From contig OX104115.1 of the NCBI GenBank assembly GCA_944474755.1, positions 54,812,648-54,876,647 of the forward strand: a DNA stretch of 64,000 nt, in the 5' to 3' direction. This DNA is from Limnoperna fortunei. Its lineage: Eukaryota; Mollusca; Bivalvia; Mytilida; Modiolidae. The notes under the pieces were generated by a model, which saw nothing but the letters and a program-made list of their open reading frames with translations, did no database searches and was not told the DNA's origin. The first letter of the stretch is position 1; each line of letters opens with the position of its first letter. The position numbers and the translations under genes were made by a program. Of the stretch, positions 35,701 to 44,731 are shown one piece after another.

Positions 35701-38700
35701 AAGGTATTTTTGGGAATAAACAATGTTGCATACTTTTGACACACTAAACTGTATTTCGCTTAATGGAATTCTGCTCCCATAACCAACGTTTTTACCCCAG
35801 AATTTGTCTGTGTCATTGAAGTGATACTAAATTATTAATTAAGTTGGAAACATAATACAGACTTTATTAATAATTTGTAACATTTATTACAAATTCTTAA
35901 CATGTAAATAATCGTTCATTGCATTATGATAAACAAGAATGTAATTAAATGTAATTAAGGTGATTTACAAGGTAAAAAAATTCATAATAAATGTACATCA
36001 TTTTTTTTCGGATAGTTTCAATGCAGAGAACGAAACAATACAGCATTTACAAGAAGAGAAAACAAAATTGACAGAGTTCACAACAATGCTGAGGCATGAG
36101 TTGTCATTGAAGGATCAAGAAATCAAAGAACAGAACGAAAAAGCTCAGAAACTTGAGCATCAACGGCAGAATATTCTTGAGGGGTATGTCTTTGGCAATA
36201 TTTGTTACGTTTGATGTTATTTTTATTGGTTTTTTTTATTGTCTATTTTGTTCTAGTGTAAACTTATTTAATTGAAGATGTTTCTTCAATGTGGCATTTT
36301 CCAATCAGGTAATATTTCTATCAATCAAAAATGCGAAGACAAGAATTCGGTAATTGATATGTAGTTTACTATTGTGCTCATCTGAAAATTAAAAAAACCA
36401 GTCAATTCTGCGATGAGTTAGTAAAATCGTAAATCGTGAATTAGGATGAGAGTTGTCTTTACACGTAATACAAGTCAGACGGTAATTTGCACAAGAGATG
36501 TGAACTATACAAGTAGATGCTATTATAGTATTTATATTTGCATTACTGTCAGATCCTTAAGAAAATCAATATCATTAAACTTCTTATATTAATTACTGTT
36601 CTAGTTTGGTATGAATGATTCTTATGATCATAATCCATCACTCGATTTTCATAAATTGTCATTGGTTTATAATAGGACACAAAATACCTTAGTGTGATAG
36701 GAGCTGTTATTTATAAAAGAATTTTATGAAAACAAAGTCGACTTGTTTTTATATGTAGCATGTATTTGTTTTTTAAAGGATACATAAGAGCCGGATGAAC
36801 GATTAATTTATTTAAACAAGACATAATACAACATTTGATCCTCTATTTCAATTTGAATTAAATTCGGTATAGACGGTAAAATAGTTAAAATATAATCAAC
36901 CACATACTTTAATCGCAGATTGGTATGAGTGACTTTTTATTTCAATTGATCGCAAAGTAAATTTGATATTCCGTCATTTCATAGCAAAGATTGCATATTG
37001 TATCGCATTTGTACTATATAGCATATAACGTTTGCCAATTAAAGACGCACAAATGATAATGAGGCTAACAAATGTATCGTTTGGTAACAAGCAAACAAGC
37101 CATAGACAACTCTAATAAGGTCAGTTATCACTATCGTGTCGAGTTGCTCAACCTGAATACAACTTAACCTCTTGGAAGGCATTTTCAAAATTGTATAAAT
37201 TGTATATATTAACCCCGTAAATATCTTCGATGCCACTTTTACACGTATTAACTGACACAAAGTAATGGTCATAAAGGCCTTATTTATTACCTACACACCT
37301 ACTTTCTTCTGCTGATAAGGATTGGTGTTGGGCAGTCTTACCTTTAACTGTTTTCCCTAGCTTAAATTGTTTTTGTTGCTTTTATAAAAGAATAAATATA
37401 GGTTAATGCACATTGTAATTCTGTGCTAAAGCATCTACGCATGTTGTTTTCACTCTAAATGTGAAGTTGTTTTCTATGCTTTCGTTTATTATTTACGATC
37501 ATTAATGTGTATGATACTAAATGTTAAAACACAATATATACACTTGGCCAAAAGCTAGGGACCACCAGGTTTTGCTTCAAATAAATAAAAAAATTTATTA
37601 TTTCTGGTTCTTTGTTAAAATTTTTAAATCGCTCGATTCACGATACAATAACAATAGAGATTTAAAAATCACTACCCTCAGCTTTTGAAAACCCAAGTTT
37701 GGCGTCTTTTTTCATTTCATCATGTTCATGTTCGTAACAGGTAAAATTATTCTGTTTTGAAATCATTTCAACATGGTACGTCGAAATCTAGCAGATGCAG
37801 AGAGATGGCAAGCTGTTGGTATGATAAGGGCTGATATGACACAGCTGCAGGTTTCAGATAGGTTCACTGTTAGCCATTCTGTCATCATTAGGCTAATGAG
37901 ACGATATAATGAAACTGGTATTGTTGGGAAAAGGCCAAGATCAGGGCGACCGAAGAAAACAACAGAGAAGATAGACTACTTCGAAGACTTGCTAACCAAC
38001 CTTGTATCACTGCAAACAAGTTGCTTAGTCGATAGAATGTCCATGTTAGAATCAGTAGACGGACAGTAAACAGAAGGCTAAACTGCGGAAGAATTCGACT
38101 ACGGAGACTAATAAAGCGACCAGCACTTACAGAAAGACATAAGGCTGCCTGGCTGCAGTGGGCGCGTGACCATATCGGATGGAATATTCGTTCTTGGAAA
38201 AGAATTCATTGGTCCGACGAAAGTTGTTTTCTTCTGAAACCAGTTGATGAGTTGATGGTAGGATGCGGGTATTGTGACAACGCAACAAAGCTTTTGATTC
38301 TGCACATGTTTTGGGAATTACAGCTTTTGGTGGTGGTTAAGTGACAGTTTTGGGCTGTTTCTCATATGACTGCAAGTTAGACTTGTATCCATTAGATGGC
38401 ACACTAACTGCTTAAAAATACAGAGATCAGATTCTGGACCCCCGTATTGTGCCCCATTTTGATGCGCATCCACTTGGAAACAGACCCGTGTTCATGGACG
38501 ACAACGCAAGATCTCATAGAGCTTATCGTCAAAGATTATCTTGCAAATGAGGCAATTGAAACATTACCATGGCCTGCCATGTCTCCGGATATGAATTCGA
38601 TAGAGCATGTTTGGGACTATCTCGACCGGAAAGTGAAAGAACGTTACCCTCCATGCCAGAACATTCAAGAATTGAGTGATACTTTAATTCAGGAGTGGCG

Positions 38701-41700
38701 GCAATTCCCTCAACGTAGACTTCAGATACTTGTTCAGAGCATGAGGAGACGAGTTCAAGAATTGCACCGGAAGCGTGGTGGATACACACGATACTGACTC
38801 TTTTCTTGTGAATGAATTTTTTTAATGATTTCTTCTTACATCTTAATAAGCCTTAACCTGCCAACTGTTTGTAACATTACCAGCGGTTCTACGGCATATA
38901 TTTTTACAATCGACATCTTGTTGGTCTTTTCTATACATTTTGAAAAGTAAAATCATAAACTTCTTTTAAATAGTCGACTATTTTAAACGAAACGTGAAAT
39001 GAACAATGGATGGTTTTTTATTGATAAAAATATTGGTTAAAAAAATCACCACGCTAAATTCCTGTTGGTCCCTAACTTATGGCCAAGTGTATATATGTTT
39101 AATTGTATGTAAACAAACTTTACATTTCATAATTATATTTAATATATTATATTGACAGGTTTACTCAACAAAGATCATTAATATCAGCACTTTCAAAAGA
39201 CAAAGACGATTTACAACGCACGGTCAATGAAATCTATAATGAAATTAAGACACTTACTCAGAGCAGAGACGAATTGCAAGAACGGTAGGTGCTTTGTTAG
39301 TTATGGTTAATTGGTTAACGCCACTTTCAGTATGTTTCAGTTATTCCATGTTTTTATCAAAGGAAGTCTCGGTACCCCTAGAAAACCCTGCCTTGTGTAG
39401 AAAAACTGACAATCCCGGCAATCAATATCAAATTCGAGCGCAGCCTGCCCACAGTGCAATTTGAACCCGAAACCACAGCGTTGGCAGGAACTTTATTCAT
39501 CTAACTACTTTAACCACTCGGCGGCTGAGGCCCCTGCACGTAAGCTGGAGGAAATAGAATCTTTGCATTCATAAGAACGTTCTTTTTATCTAGACATTTG
39601 TACGGTAAAAGGCATAAAGAAAACGACACTCTGCTACATTTTGACACTATATCAAATCAGTAGAAGTCATTGCGTATGATCACTTCACTCAATTTCTGTT
39701 TTATACTTTAGAGTGGCCATGCAATTATCTACAATTGAGAGCAAAGTGACCGAGATCCAAAAGTTACAAAACCGTCTAAGGCAGAACGATACTGCAATTA
39801 CTGAAATGCAGAAAGAGAAATATGACCTTAAGACAAGGTAACTTGCAGTTAACAAAGATCCAGCATAAAAAAACTATCATATAAAAATTATAGTCAATTA
39901 AGCCTAAAAAAATGCACGAAAGAGCAAAAAACCCTTATTAAATATCACACAAAGACATGTTCAATAAGACATTCTCGATCATAGCAATAAACGCACACTA
40001 AAACAAATTACCATCACATAGCCTTCGGAACACGTGATGATATGTGTTCCGGAATGGTGAGCAATTTCTCTTTCGCTGGTGGAACCGTCGTGAAATTGAT
40101 GATCACAGTCGTTGTGGCATCACGAAATAAATTAGAAACGGATAAGTTAGCGAAGAATATCTGTCGATCAAGTTTAACAGTTACCCTATCAAGCAATTCA
40201 CGAAAGCAAGAATGAACGTAAATATGCACAAACTGATCGTTAGAAATCCATACTTTATCAGCCTATAACCGACTTACAATTCTTTGTCAAGGAAATCAAA
40301 GTAGGAATTGAAGGCCCTGTGATATATTAAGAGCTATTATTTATACACTGAATTATACACGCTGCGGAAAGAACATTACTATATAAATATTTGAAATGTA
40401 TGATGGGAAAGTAAAAGTTATCTACATTTTCTTATTAAAAGAGTTTAACTAGACTTCGTTCTTAACTTTAAATCAAATTCTAACAAAAAGCAGACTTCAA
40501 ACTGTTCAAAACACGACTATGATAATAAATGTAATGATAGATGCCACACAAAGTTGAACAATTGAAACCCAATAAATTTTGTTTTTTTTAATAATTAATA
40601 TAGCTACCTGTATATTTTTCAAATGTAATCTCCCGAATGTTTTTGTATGCTATTGGATTTGTTTATTTTTCAAAATCAAAAATATCAAAAGTTCCAGGCA
40701 ATAAATAAGCCAAAAGTCAGATATAATGGCAAAACCTTATAGAAACTGAAATATTAAATTTCACACTGGAAATTATAGGAAGTACGCAAGTTAACAAGAC
40801 CGCATAAATCACAGTTGAAGACGTTCTGTTAATGCTATTACTATTTTATCTTTATATTACTAAAACAGAGAAAAAATGCTGGTCTCTTCCATTGAAAGTG
40901 AAAAACTTCAGATCGATAAGCTGAAAAGTTTGTTGAGAGAGCAGGACGATACAATTCGGAAATTGCAGAAAGAGAAGGATGATTTCCAGACAAGGTACAC
41001 AAAATTTGTAGCATTTTGGTGACCGATATGTTTCGGTAGTTTTCAATTTAGGTAATCAATTACGGACGTATTAATAGTTTCTTTGAAATTTCGGTGTAGA
41101 TGACCGAGTGGGGACGCCTGAAAGAAGAACGTTGATATGGTTATAAAACAACGTTCATGTTTAACGTCCTTGCTTACAGCGTTCGAATAAGATGTCGGGT
41201 ATTGGAATTCTATGGGATATAGAGGTTTGAATGTTTTTGTTTACTTGGTTTACGAAAAGTAGTTATTTTCATGCCTTTTCTAAGATGCTCGTGTAATTTT
41301 TCACTTTTGATAAAAATGTGTATGTATTTTCTCTGGTTCATTGCCCTCTACATGCGAAAGGTCTTTACATTTATTACTACTTGTGGAAGCTCATCAAGTT
41401 TTCCCCAAAACGTATGTAACAAACTATTATTTTAGGATTATGTGATACCTGTAATAAAAAAGTATCTAAATTCCAATACTGTTTAACGAAGTTTTTTTTT
41501 ACCTCCCTTAGATTGTTACATTTACACTCGAACATCCGGCTACAACTGAAAGAAACCGTACGTCATATATCAGCAAACAAGGTGTAGAAAGTGTCGTGAA
41601 ATCACATTAAGTCAAACAAACATTGCAGTTGCTTTACATCGAATCGGACCACTAGTGACGACTTTAATGAAATTCCATAGTTATAACATGTTGATGTTTT

Positions 41701-44443
41701 TGACAACCTTTTTTTTGTCTCTATGTTCCAAATATGTAACTGCTCAGTAATGATTGCGCTGTAAGTTCGATGCTTGTTTTGTGTCTGTTCAGCTAGCAAT
41801 GTTTAAAGTTAGAATAAAAGTAAAATACACTTGCATAGGATGTTACAGTTAACTACATGTACCTTGATTATTTCTTGGTCTTTTCCGAAGTGACCTCATT
41901 ATATCAATCGACAGTAATAATTGGTTTTTGGATGCAGAAAAGAAATATCTATAAAAATTGATTTTATAATGTTAAAAGTTAAATAATACAATTTGTTGTG
42001 ATAGAAACGTGTTAGTTATTAGATTATGTCTTTCTTAAGAGTATTTAAATAGTATTTTATAAAAATGTTAAATGTGTTCTCTGCTACTTGTAGGCTTAGC
42101 AGCGTTGCTGGAGACAAACTGACAAAAGGTAATACAGCAATAACTGATCTTGGTGATCCTAATCGTCCAATGAAAATCAGTGAAAAATATGGGGAACTTT
42201 ATGACAACGAATGGACAGATGCAATGGAATGCATTGCTGACGTACAACGCTTTTATCCTGACAAGAAGAAATCTGAACTCGAAGAAATTGTTACACAGCA
42301 CCTGTATAGAATTTTGTATGTAAGTATCATTTTATTTTATTTTAAACTTTTAGCAAGCAGTTCTTTGATGATATAGATTTCTATCATCAGTAGACCCAGT
42401 TATATACTGCAATGTTTTTTGATTGATTGCATTGTTATTGCAAAGATACGCTTACTTTATTTTGTCATTTTTCATTCAGTTTTGCTATACACTGAAATGT
42501 TTTATCAATTTTTTAAACAAAATATACATGGAAAACTCCACAATTGAAAATGAATGAAGGGTATTGACAAAGTTAGGACTAAATTTAAGTCGAAAAAAAT
42601 AACTTTAAATAACTTAATAACATTCAAAGTAAGTTTCTTTGGATTGTGTGCTTTGAAAGTTATTCGGTCATCTAATTTAAGGGTAGATATAAAACACTTT
42701 ATATTCTTAAGATAAGATTAAAACAATGAAGACTCCCATTATTCCCGAGGATTTAACGTAAAAGCAGTTGCATCCGACGTGATATTCAAAAGATTACTTT
42801 TTATTTAACGTGCTTGTAAGTTAAAAATACATTCTTAATAGTCTTGTTATAGTAACTGCAGAGACAGCAGTTATTTTAGTAAGATAATTGTGGGCAATCG
42901 AACAACTAAAAAAAAGGTACTATCCCTTTTTTACTATTTTAAAAATATTTATTGCTTTATTTGACTTAAAAGGGGTCTTTTAGAATGTTCCAACTAATAA
43001 TATTGTTTTCAATTTAGTGTTGTTATACTGAATGCCAGAAATTAGCAAAGGATCAACTACAGTCTATTGAGGATGCTGTGCTCAAGTCTATTTTACTTCC
43101 GGTTGAACAGGTACAGTACCTGGCTAGTGACCGGGAAAAATACAATATGTTGATAATTTAGGCGAATATATCCATACACATCATATGCATCCTGCCTTAG
43201 TTAATGTATCGTAGCATTTTGATTATACGGTTTGAAGCCTTACTATATTTTTACTTTAATGCAGCTTGTGAGAACTGACTGATAAAAGGGTCTGACGTAG
43301 TAAGAACAATTAAATGCCATTTGCAAGATAAATCTGTTAGCATGAAGAAAGTCTGTATCCATTTTAAGTCTAAAAATATTTATGCCAACGTTCATTTTAT
43401 TTCCTTTTGAAACAACATATCTCAGTTTAAATTTAAATTTTCAAACAGGCTGTTGTAACCTTGTGCGTGTGTGTAATAAAAAGAAAAAACAAGAAAATAA
43501 TATACTAAAGAACCAAATAATTTGTACGCATTTATAAGTAAGTGCATTCTTCACTTTGATTTGACGTTTAAAAAGGTGTTGAAAGAGAATTTAGAAGAAT
43601 GCAGTGTAATTTAAGTCAAATTAAAACAAAAACTTAATTAAATGTATTTACCTGCACACATCATTATTGACAGGCAAAACAGGACCCATCTAAAATACCA
43701 GGATATAGGGAAATAGTAAATATTCGAAGACAAGTTGCTGATAAATATGCAAAAGTTTTGTTGCAGAATGAGGTAATTAGAAATATTTATTACAGGCAAA
43801 GCCATTTGTATAGTTCCATCAACTCTTATTTGTGACCACTATTGAACGCTGCAGAACGCGTAATGTTTTTTCCTTCTTTTATGTATTCTTGTACTAATAG
43901 ATCAATTCCTAATTAACCAAAGGTATATGCAACTACCAGTTGAAATTTTAGACCTTTACTTGACATATAGCCTGTGGTCGAACTATTTCATTTTGAATTC
44001 ACAAAATACGTCACTTAACAGCTGTAGTCAATTGCAGCATAGTCGAAGTTTTCGTATTAGATATGGCTTATAGATAAATTACCATTACGGTGGTCAGTGT
44101 TATTTTAACAAATCTAGATATTTTTGTAATGAATATTTTACAGATTCTGAAAAGCAGGATCTTAAAACATGACAAACAAGGCATCGAAGAAAACGAAGAC
44201 GTGATGGAATTACTCATGCATACTCCATTCTTTGAAAAGTGCGTTTACCTGTGTTGGTATATGGCTGTTCAGGATCCAGTTATGCATCTCGACAATGGCC
44301 CAAAGCCAGGAACAATTTTTGATAAAAATGTATACAGGGAATTCGTAAAAAGTGGTGACAAAGTAAAATATACGGTGTGGCCGGCACTATATTTGCACAA
44401 AGGAGGACCAGTTCTTTATAAAGGCGTTGTTCAGCCATGTTAG
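20673..44443 (+). CDS. MIEAP-like gene with giant coiled coil (multi-exon, 5' end unsure)
   Basis: About 27 exons are recognised by frame and GT/AG sites. The C-terminal four (42094-44443, about 238 residues) form the C-terminal domain of mitochondria-eating protein (SPATA18/MIEAP), including the conserved VWPAL...KGV end. In vertebrates MIEAP controls mitochondrial quality by clearing damaged mitochondria. Bivalves carry many related genes of unknown role. The rest is coiled coil: 31-residue modules (17 exons, 26050-34944), a 27-residue exon (35031), a 56-residue exon (36016) and three 42-residue exons (39159, 39712, 40869). All coiled-coil exons are phase 2 at both ends, so any subset keeps the frame. 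The start codon and promoter were not found. Introns contain a Tc1 element, a SINE and fold-backs. Family assignment is from the C-terminal sequence and the function in this animal is inferred. If all exons are used, the array alone contributes 527 residues. Confidence 0.8.
22261..22603. mobile_element. Double fold-back element, best copy of a three-copy family
   Basis: The first hairpin, 22261-22358, pairs CGTCATCCAATCAAAACGCC with GGCGTTCTGATTGGATGTC through AGAAACAAGAACGT arms. The second, 22431-22603, pairs AATAGGTACTTTCATGCGTT with AACGTATGAAAGAACCTATT, with inner arms TGTCTTTTGGCTCG / CTCTCGAAAAGACATAAA. Linker: GTGAAAGTTGTTGGTTTACGG. Diverged copies lie at about 11315-11560 and 41110-41440. 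No coding capacity; the small frame here is chance. Confidence 0.8.
22909..23034. mobile_element. Inverted repeat, about 126 bp
   Basis: AACACC...GGGGCAAGACGAGAAA on the left pairs with TTTCCCGTCTTGCCCTCCC...GTGTT on the right, and inner ACACCCGCGTGAA pairs with TTCACTTGGGTGT. Non-coding. Confidence 0.75.
23052..23195. repeat. Short tandem array, roughly 24-bp units
   Basis: About six units built on CCACGGCGAGTTACTATCT, with variation in both length and sequence (catctcgccacgg, ggccacgacgag, ctccaaggcgag). GC-richer than its surroundings. Confidence 0.8.
23999..24158. mobile_element. Inverted repeat, about 160 bp
   Basis: Left arm AATAATTCACGGAGG, TTTATCATT and GACCATTTATGTCGT pairs with the right arm ACGACATAAATGGTC, AATGATAAA and CCTCCGTAATTTATT. 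The short core includes GTCGCTGTCGCTCGG. Non-coding. Confidence 0.8.
25424..25504 (+). CDS. MIEAP-like gene: 27-codon coiled-coil exon with damaged donor
   Basis: Acceptor CTTTTCAG; encodes 27 residues (LEKEMLKEEIS core) that match in length and pattern the intact exon at 35031-35111 (LGQENEMLKKQLLE core). An 81-nt exon would keep phase 2, but the base after it is not GT: the sequence reads GCAG-agtaag. The nearest GT donor makes the exon 82 nt and would shift the frame into the array. It is therefore either skipped, pseudogenised or affected by a sequence error. Confidence 0.45.
26050..26142 (+). CDS. Array exon A1
   Basis: 93 nt, acceptor GTTATAG. Starts TTEELVKENERLKQ instead of the usual QTEEL, with a single change TAEN for TIEN. 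First module of the array. Confidence 0.85.
26271..26317 (+). pseudogene. Half exon pA-1 (5' part missing)
   Basis: Only the second half of an A exon (CATTTCTCGTTTGCAACTAA to AATTAAG) with an intact donor, preceded by B-type intron text. No in-frame acceptor, so it is probably not spliced in. Confidence 0.8.
26822..26914 (+). CDS. Array exon B1
   Basis: 93 nt, acceptor CTATTTCAG, donor TTAAT|gtacgt (T replaces the usual G). Core VKETERLKEDISRLQQTIES. Confidence 0.88.
27213..27305 (+). CDS. Array exon A2
   Basis: 93 nt. Starts QTKELVKENERLKEDI, with Cys in place of Arg in ISCLQ. Confidence 0.88.
27793..27885 (+). CDS. Array exon B2
   Basis: 93 nt, acceptor TATTGCAG, donor TTACG|gtacg. Core ENERLKDDISRYQETIES. 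Confidence 0.88.
28180..28272 (+). CDS. Array exon A3
   Basis: 93 nt. Diverged core QTKELIRENEILKQDICRLQ. Confidence 0.88.
28797..28889 (+). CDS. Array exon B3
   Basis: 93 nt. Core KLIKVNERLKEDISRLEQTI; Glu-Gln as in B9. Confidence 0.88.
29196..29288 (+). CDS. Array exon A4
   Basis: 93 nt. QTKELVRENERLKQDISRLQ. Confidence 0.88.
29806..29898 (+). CDS. Array exon B4
   Basis: 93 nt. Ends TIQSTSSES. Identical base for base to B5 and B6. Confidence 0.9.
30191..30283 (+). CDS. Array exon A5
   Basis: 93 nt. Variants REDERLKQGISRLQIT; the Gly may weaken the helix. Confidence 0.88.
30410..30459 (+). pseudogene. Half exon pA-2
   Basis: Second half of an A exon (CATTTCTCGTTTGCAACTAC to GTATTAAG), 5' part replaced by intron text. 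Followed directly by an inverted duplication of intron sequence. Confidence 0.8.
30472..30542. repeat. Near-perfect intronic hairpin, 33-bp stem
   Basis: Arms 30472-30504 and 30510-30542 pair with a single mismatch around the loop ACCAC. The arms are an inverted copy of the usual post-donor intron text (TTAGACTTAAAACTAAC). Confidence 0.95.
31020..31112 (+). CDS. Array exon B5
   Basis: 93 nt, identical to B4 and B6. The donor continues gtacgagg rather than gtacgtgg. Confidence 0.9.
31406..31498 (+). CDS. Array exon A6
   Basis: 93 nt, acceptor GTTTAAG (A for T in the tract). Variants VGEKEMVKQDISRLQ and ENKSSEL. Confidence 0.85.
31992..32084 (+). CDS. Array exon B6
   Basis: 93 nt, identical to B4 and B5. 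Confidence 0.9.
32375..32467 (+). CDS. Array exon A7
   Basis: 93 nt, starts with T rather than A. Variant EDIYHLQLTIEN. Confidence 0.88.
32595..32643 (+). pseudogene. Half exon pA-3
   Basis: Second half of an A exon, 49 nt after a chance AG. If spliced there it would be out of frame and hit a stop, so it is a pseudo-exon. Confidence 0.8.
33100..33170. other. Deletion junction where exon B7 is missing
   Basis: Text of the intron before a B exon (ACACCATATGACATTTTTGTG) runs through a short TG repeat directly into text of the intron after a B exon (GGCTGTAAATCGTCATTCTC). The expected B exon and flanks are gone. Confidence 0.85.
33233..33325 (+). CDS. Array exon A8
   Basis: 93 nt. Variants LQLAIENTSSEI. 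Follows A7 directly because B7 is lost; the frame is kept. Confidence 0.88.
33884..33976 (+). CDS. Array exon B8 (diverged)
   Basis: 93 nt. The most changed module: ENLVKVNGRPKEDISCFQQT, with Gly and Pro that would break the helix. Donor GAG|gtaagt. Possibly decaying but the frame is open. Confidence 0.8.
34261..34353 (+). CDS. Array exon A9
   Basis: 93 nt. QTEELANENERLKQDISRLQ. Confidence 0.88.
34852..34944 (+). CDS. Array exon B9
   Basis: 93 nt. QTERLVKENERLKVDISRLE. Last module of the array, followed by a short intron of 86 bp. Confidence 0.88.
35031..35111 (+). CDS. MIEAP-like gene: 27-codon coiled-coil exon
   Basis: 81 nt, acceptor AATTTTCAG, donor AAA|gtaagta, phase 2 to 2. Core QENEMLKKQLLELQSASDD. 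Intact counterpart of 25424-25504. The two 27-codon exons bracket the 31-codon array. Confidence 0.85.
35112..36015. other. Intron, nothing recognised
   Basis: AT-rich; no exon or repeat supported. Confidence 0.45.
36016..36183 (+). CDS. MIEAP-like gene: 56-codon coiled-coil exon
   Basis: 168 nt, acceptor TCGGATAG, donor GAGG|Ggtatgt region read as GG|gtatgt, phase 2 to 2. Strong heptad pattern: IQHLQEEKTKLTEF, LRHELSLKDQEIKEQ, AQKLEHQRQNILEG. 56 residues are exactly eight heptads. Confidence 0.85.
36184..37540. other. Intron, nothing recognised before the Tc1 element
   Basis: AT-rich, no supported exon. A minus-strand frame at 37039-37272 has no coding features. Confidence 0.4.
37541..39089 (+). 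mobile_element. Decayed Tc1/mariner transposon in an intron
   Basis: 1549 bp flanked by TA on both sides (37539-37540 and 39090-39091). Terminal inverted repeats of about 30 bp start CACTTGGCCAAAAGCTAGGG and end (complement) CACTTGGCCATAAGTTAGGG. The transposase reads in pieces: helix-turn-helix start MVRRNLADAERWQAVGMIRA and the GRPKKTT linker (37773-37955), HWSDES (about 38207), FMDDNARSH (about 38492-38518) and MNSIEHVWDYLDRK (about 38590-38631), the three DDE-type catalytic regions. At least one frameshift after 37955, stops near 38338 and 38413 and another shift after 38540 inactivate it. It ends 69 bases before the next exon acceptor. Confidence 0.93.
37773..38797 (+). pseudogene. Tc1-type transposase pseudogene
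   Basis: Remnant of a protein of about 340 residues. The N-terminal DNA-binding part is open for 98 codons but its last third is out of frame. The middle and C-terminal thirds are in different frames with stops. Catalytic Asp (SDES), Asp (MDDN) and Glu (IEHVWD) can still be seen. The C-terminus RKRGGYTRY is preserved. Confidence 0.9.
39159..39284 (+). CDS. MIEAP-like gene: 42-codon coiled-coil exon 1
   Basis: 126 nt, acceptor TATTGACAG, donor AACG|gtaggt, phase 2 to 2. Core SALSKDKDDLQRTVNEIYNE. 42 residues equal six heptads. Homologous in length, phase and pattern to the next two exons. Confidence 0.85.
39309..39536 (-). mobile_element. tRNA-derived SINE, minus strand, intronic
   Basis: The A box (plus-strand text TAACCACTCGGC) and B box (ATTTGAACCC) are recognisable, followed by the core (CTAGAAAACCCTGCC) and the tail (GGTTAACGCCACTTTCAG). 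It starts only 24 bases after the donor of the preceding exon. Confidence 0.8.
39712..39837 (+). CDS. MIEAP-like gene: 42-codon coiled-coil exon 2
   Basis: 126 nt, acceptor TATACTTTAG, donor ACAAG|gtaac, phase 2 to 2. Core LSTIESKVTEIQKLQNRLRQ and TEMQKEKYDLKT. Confidence 0.87.
39838..40868. other. Intron, nothing recognised
   Basis: AT-rich; a minus-strand frame at 40014-40229 has no support. Confidence 0.4.
40869..40994 (+). CDS. MIEAP-like gene: 42-codon coiled-coil exon 3
   Basis: 126 nt, acceptor CTAAAACAG, donor ACAAG|gtacac, phase 2 to 2. Core SSIESEKLQIDKLKSLLREQ and RKLQKEKDDFQT; clearly a duplicate of the previous exon. Confidence 0.87.
41110..41440. mobile_element. Fold-back family copy in intron (41 kb copy)
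   Basis: Degraded relative of 22261-22603: AAGAACGTTGATATGG / ACAACGTTCATG arms, GCGTTCGAATAAGATGTCGG, GGTTTACGAAAAGTAG, and CCCCAAAACGTATGTAACAAAC pairing with TTTTCATGCCTTTTC. Confidence 0.65.
42094..42319 (+). CDS. MIEAP-like gene: MIEAP domain exon 1
   Basis: 226 nt, acceptor ACTTGTAG, donor TTGTAT|gtaagt; enters in phase 2 and leaves in phase 0, marking the switch from coiled coil to globular domain. Encodes 75 residues, including DPNRPMKISEKYGELYDNEW and DAMECIADVQRFYPDKKKSE, the start of the MIEAP C-terminal domain. Confidence 0.88.
42320..43017. other. Intron, nothing recognised
   Basis: AT-rich; no repeat or exon supported. Confidence 0.45.
43018..43110 (+). CDS. MIEAP-like gene: MIEAP domain exon 2
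   Basis: 93 nt, phase 0 at both ends. CCYTECQKLAKDQLQSIEDA helix. It is 93 nt by coincidence and unrelated to the array exons, which are phase 2. Confidence 0.87.
43674..43772 (+). CDS. MIEAP-like gene: MIEAP domain exon 3
   Basis: 99 nt, phase 0 at both ends, acceptor TTATTGACAG, donor AATGAG|gtaatt. Encodes IPGYREIVNIRRQVADKYAK. Confidence 0.87.
44144..44443 (+). CDS. MIEAP-like gene: MIEAP domain last exon
   Basis: 300 nt including the TAG stop. Contains HTPFFEKCVYLCWYMAVQDP and the family hallmark VWPALYLHKGGPVLYKGVVQ just before the end. Vertebrate MIEAP carries a longer tail after this point; here the protein ends five residues after the KGV. Confidence 0.9.
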   Translation: MLKSRILKHDKQGIEENEDVMELLMHTPFFEKCVYLCWYMAVQDPVMHLDNGPKPGTIFDKNVYREFVKSGDKVKYTVWPALYLHKGGPVLYKGVVQPC

Positions 44444-44725
44444 TTACATTTACTTTGTTATATAGTTACAATTATTCATTTGTAGTTAATGCAATCTTAT
44501 ATATCTTGTATTATACAGAAATCAATCTATAAAACAATGTTTTAGTATATATAACAGACTTATACATTTCCTGGTTTGACTAATATTAAATTTTAGTATG
44601 TTTCTTATGTGCTCAATGTTTCAGGCAATGACTGTTATACAGTAATACATTTAGGTATGGTTCAGAATCTTAAAATGTTGTAACTTTAATGTTGATGTAT
44701 AGAAGAAATAACATCCGTTATCAAC

Positions 44726-44731
44726 AATAAA
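44726..44731 (+). promoter_or_regulatory. Poly(A) signal of the MIEAP-like gene
   Basis: AATAAA about 285 bases after the stop codon, the first clear one downstream. Confidence 0.5.
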
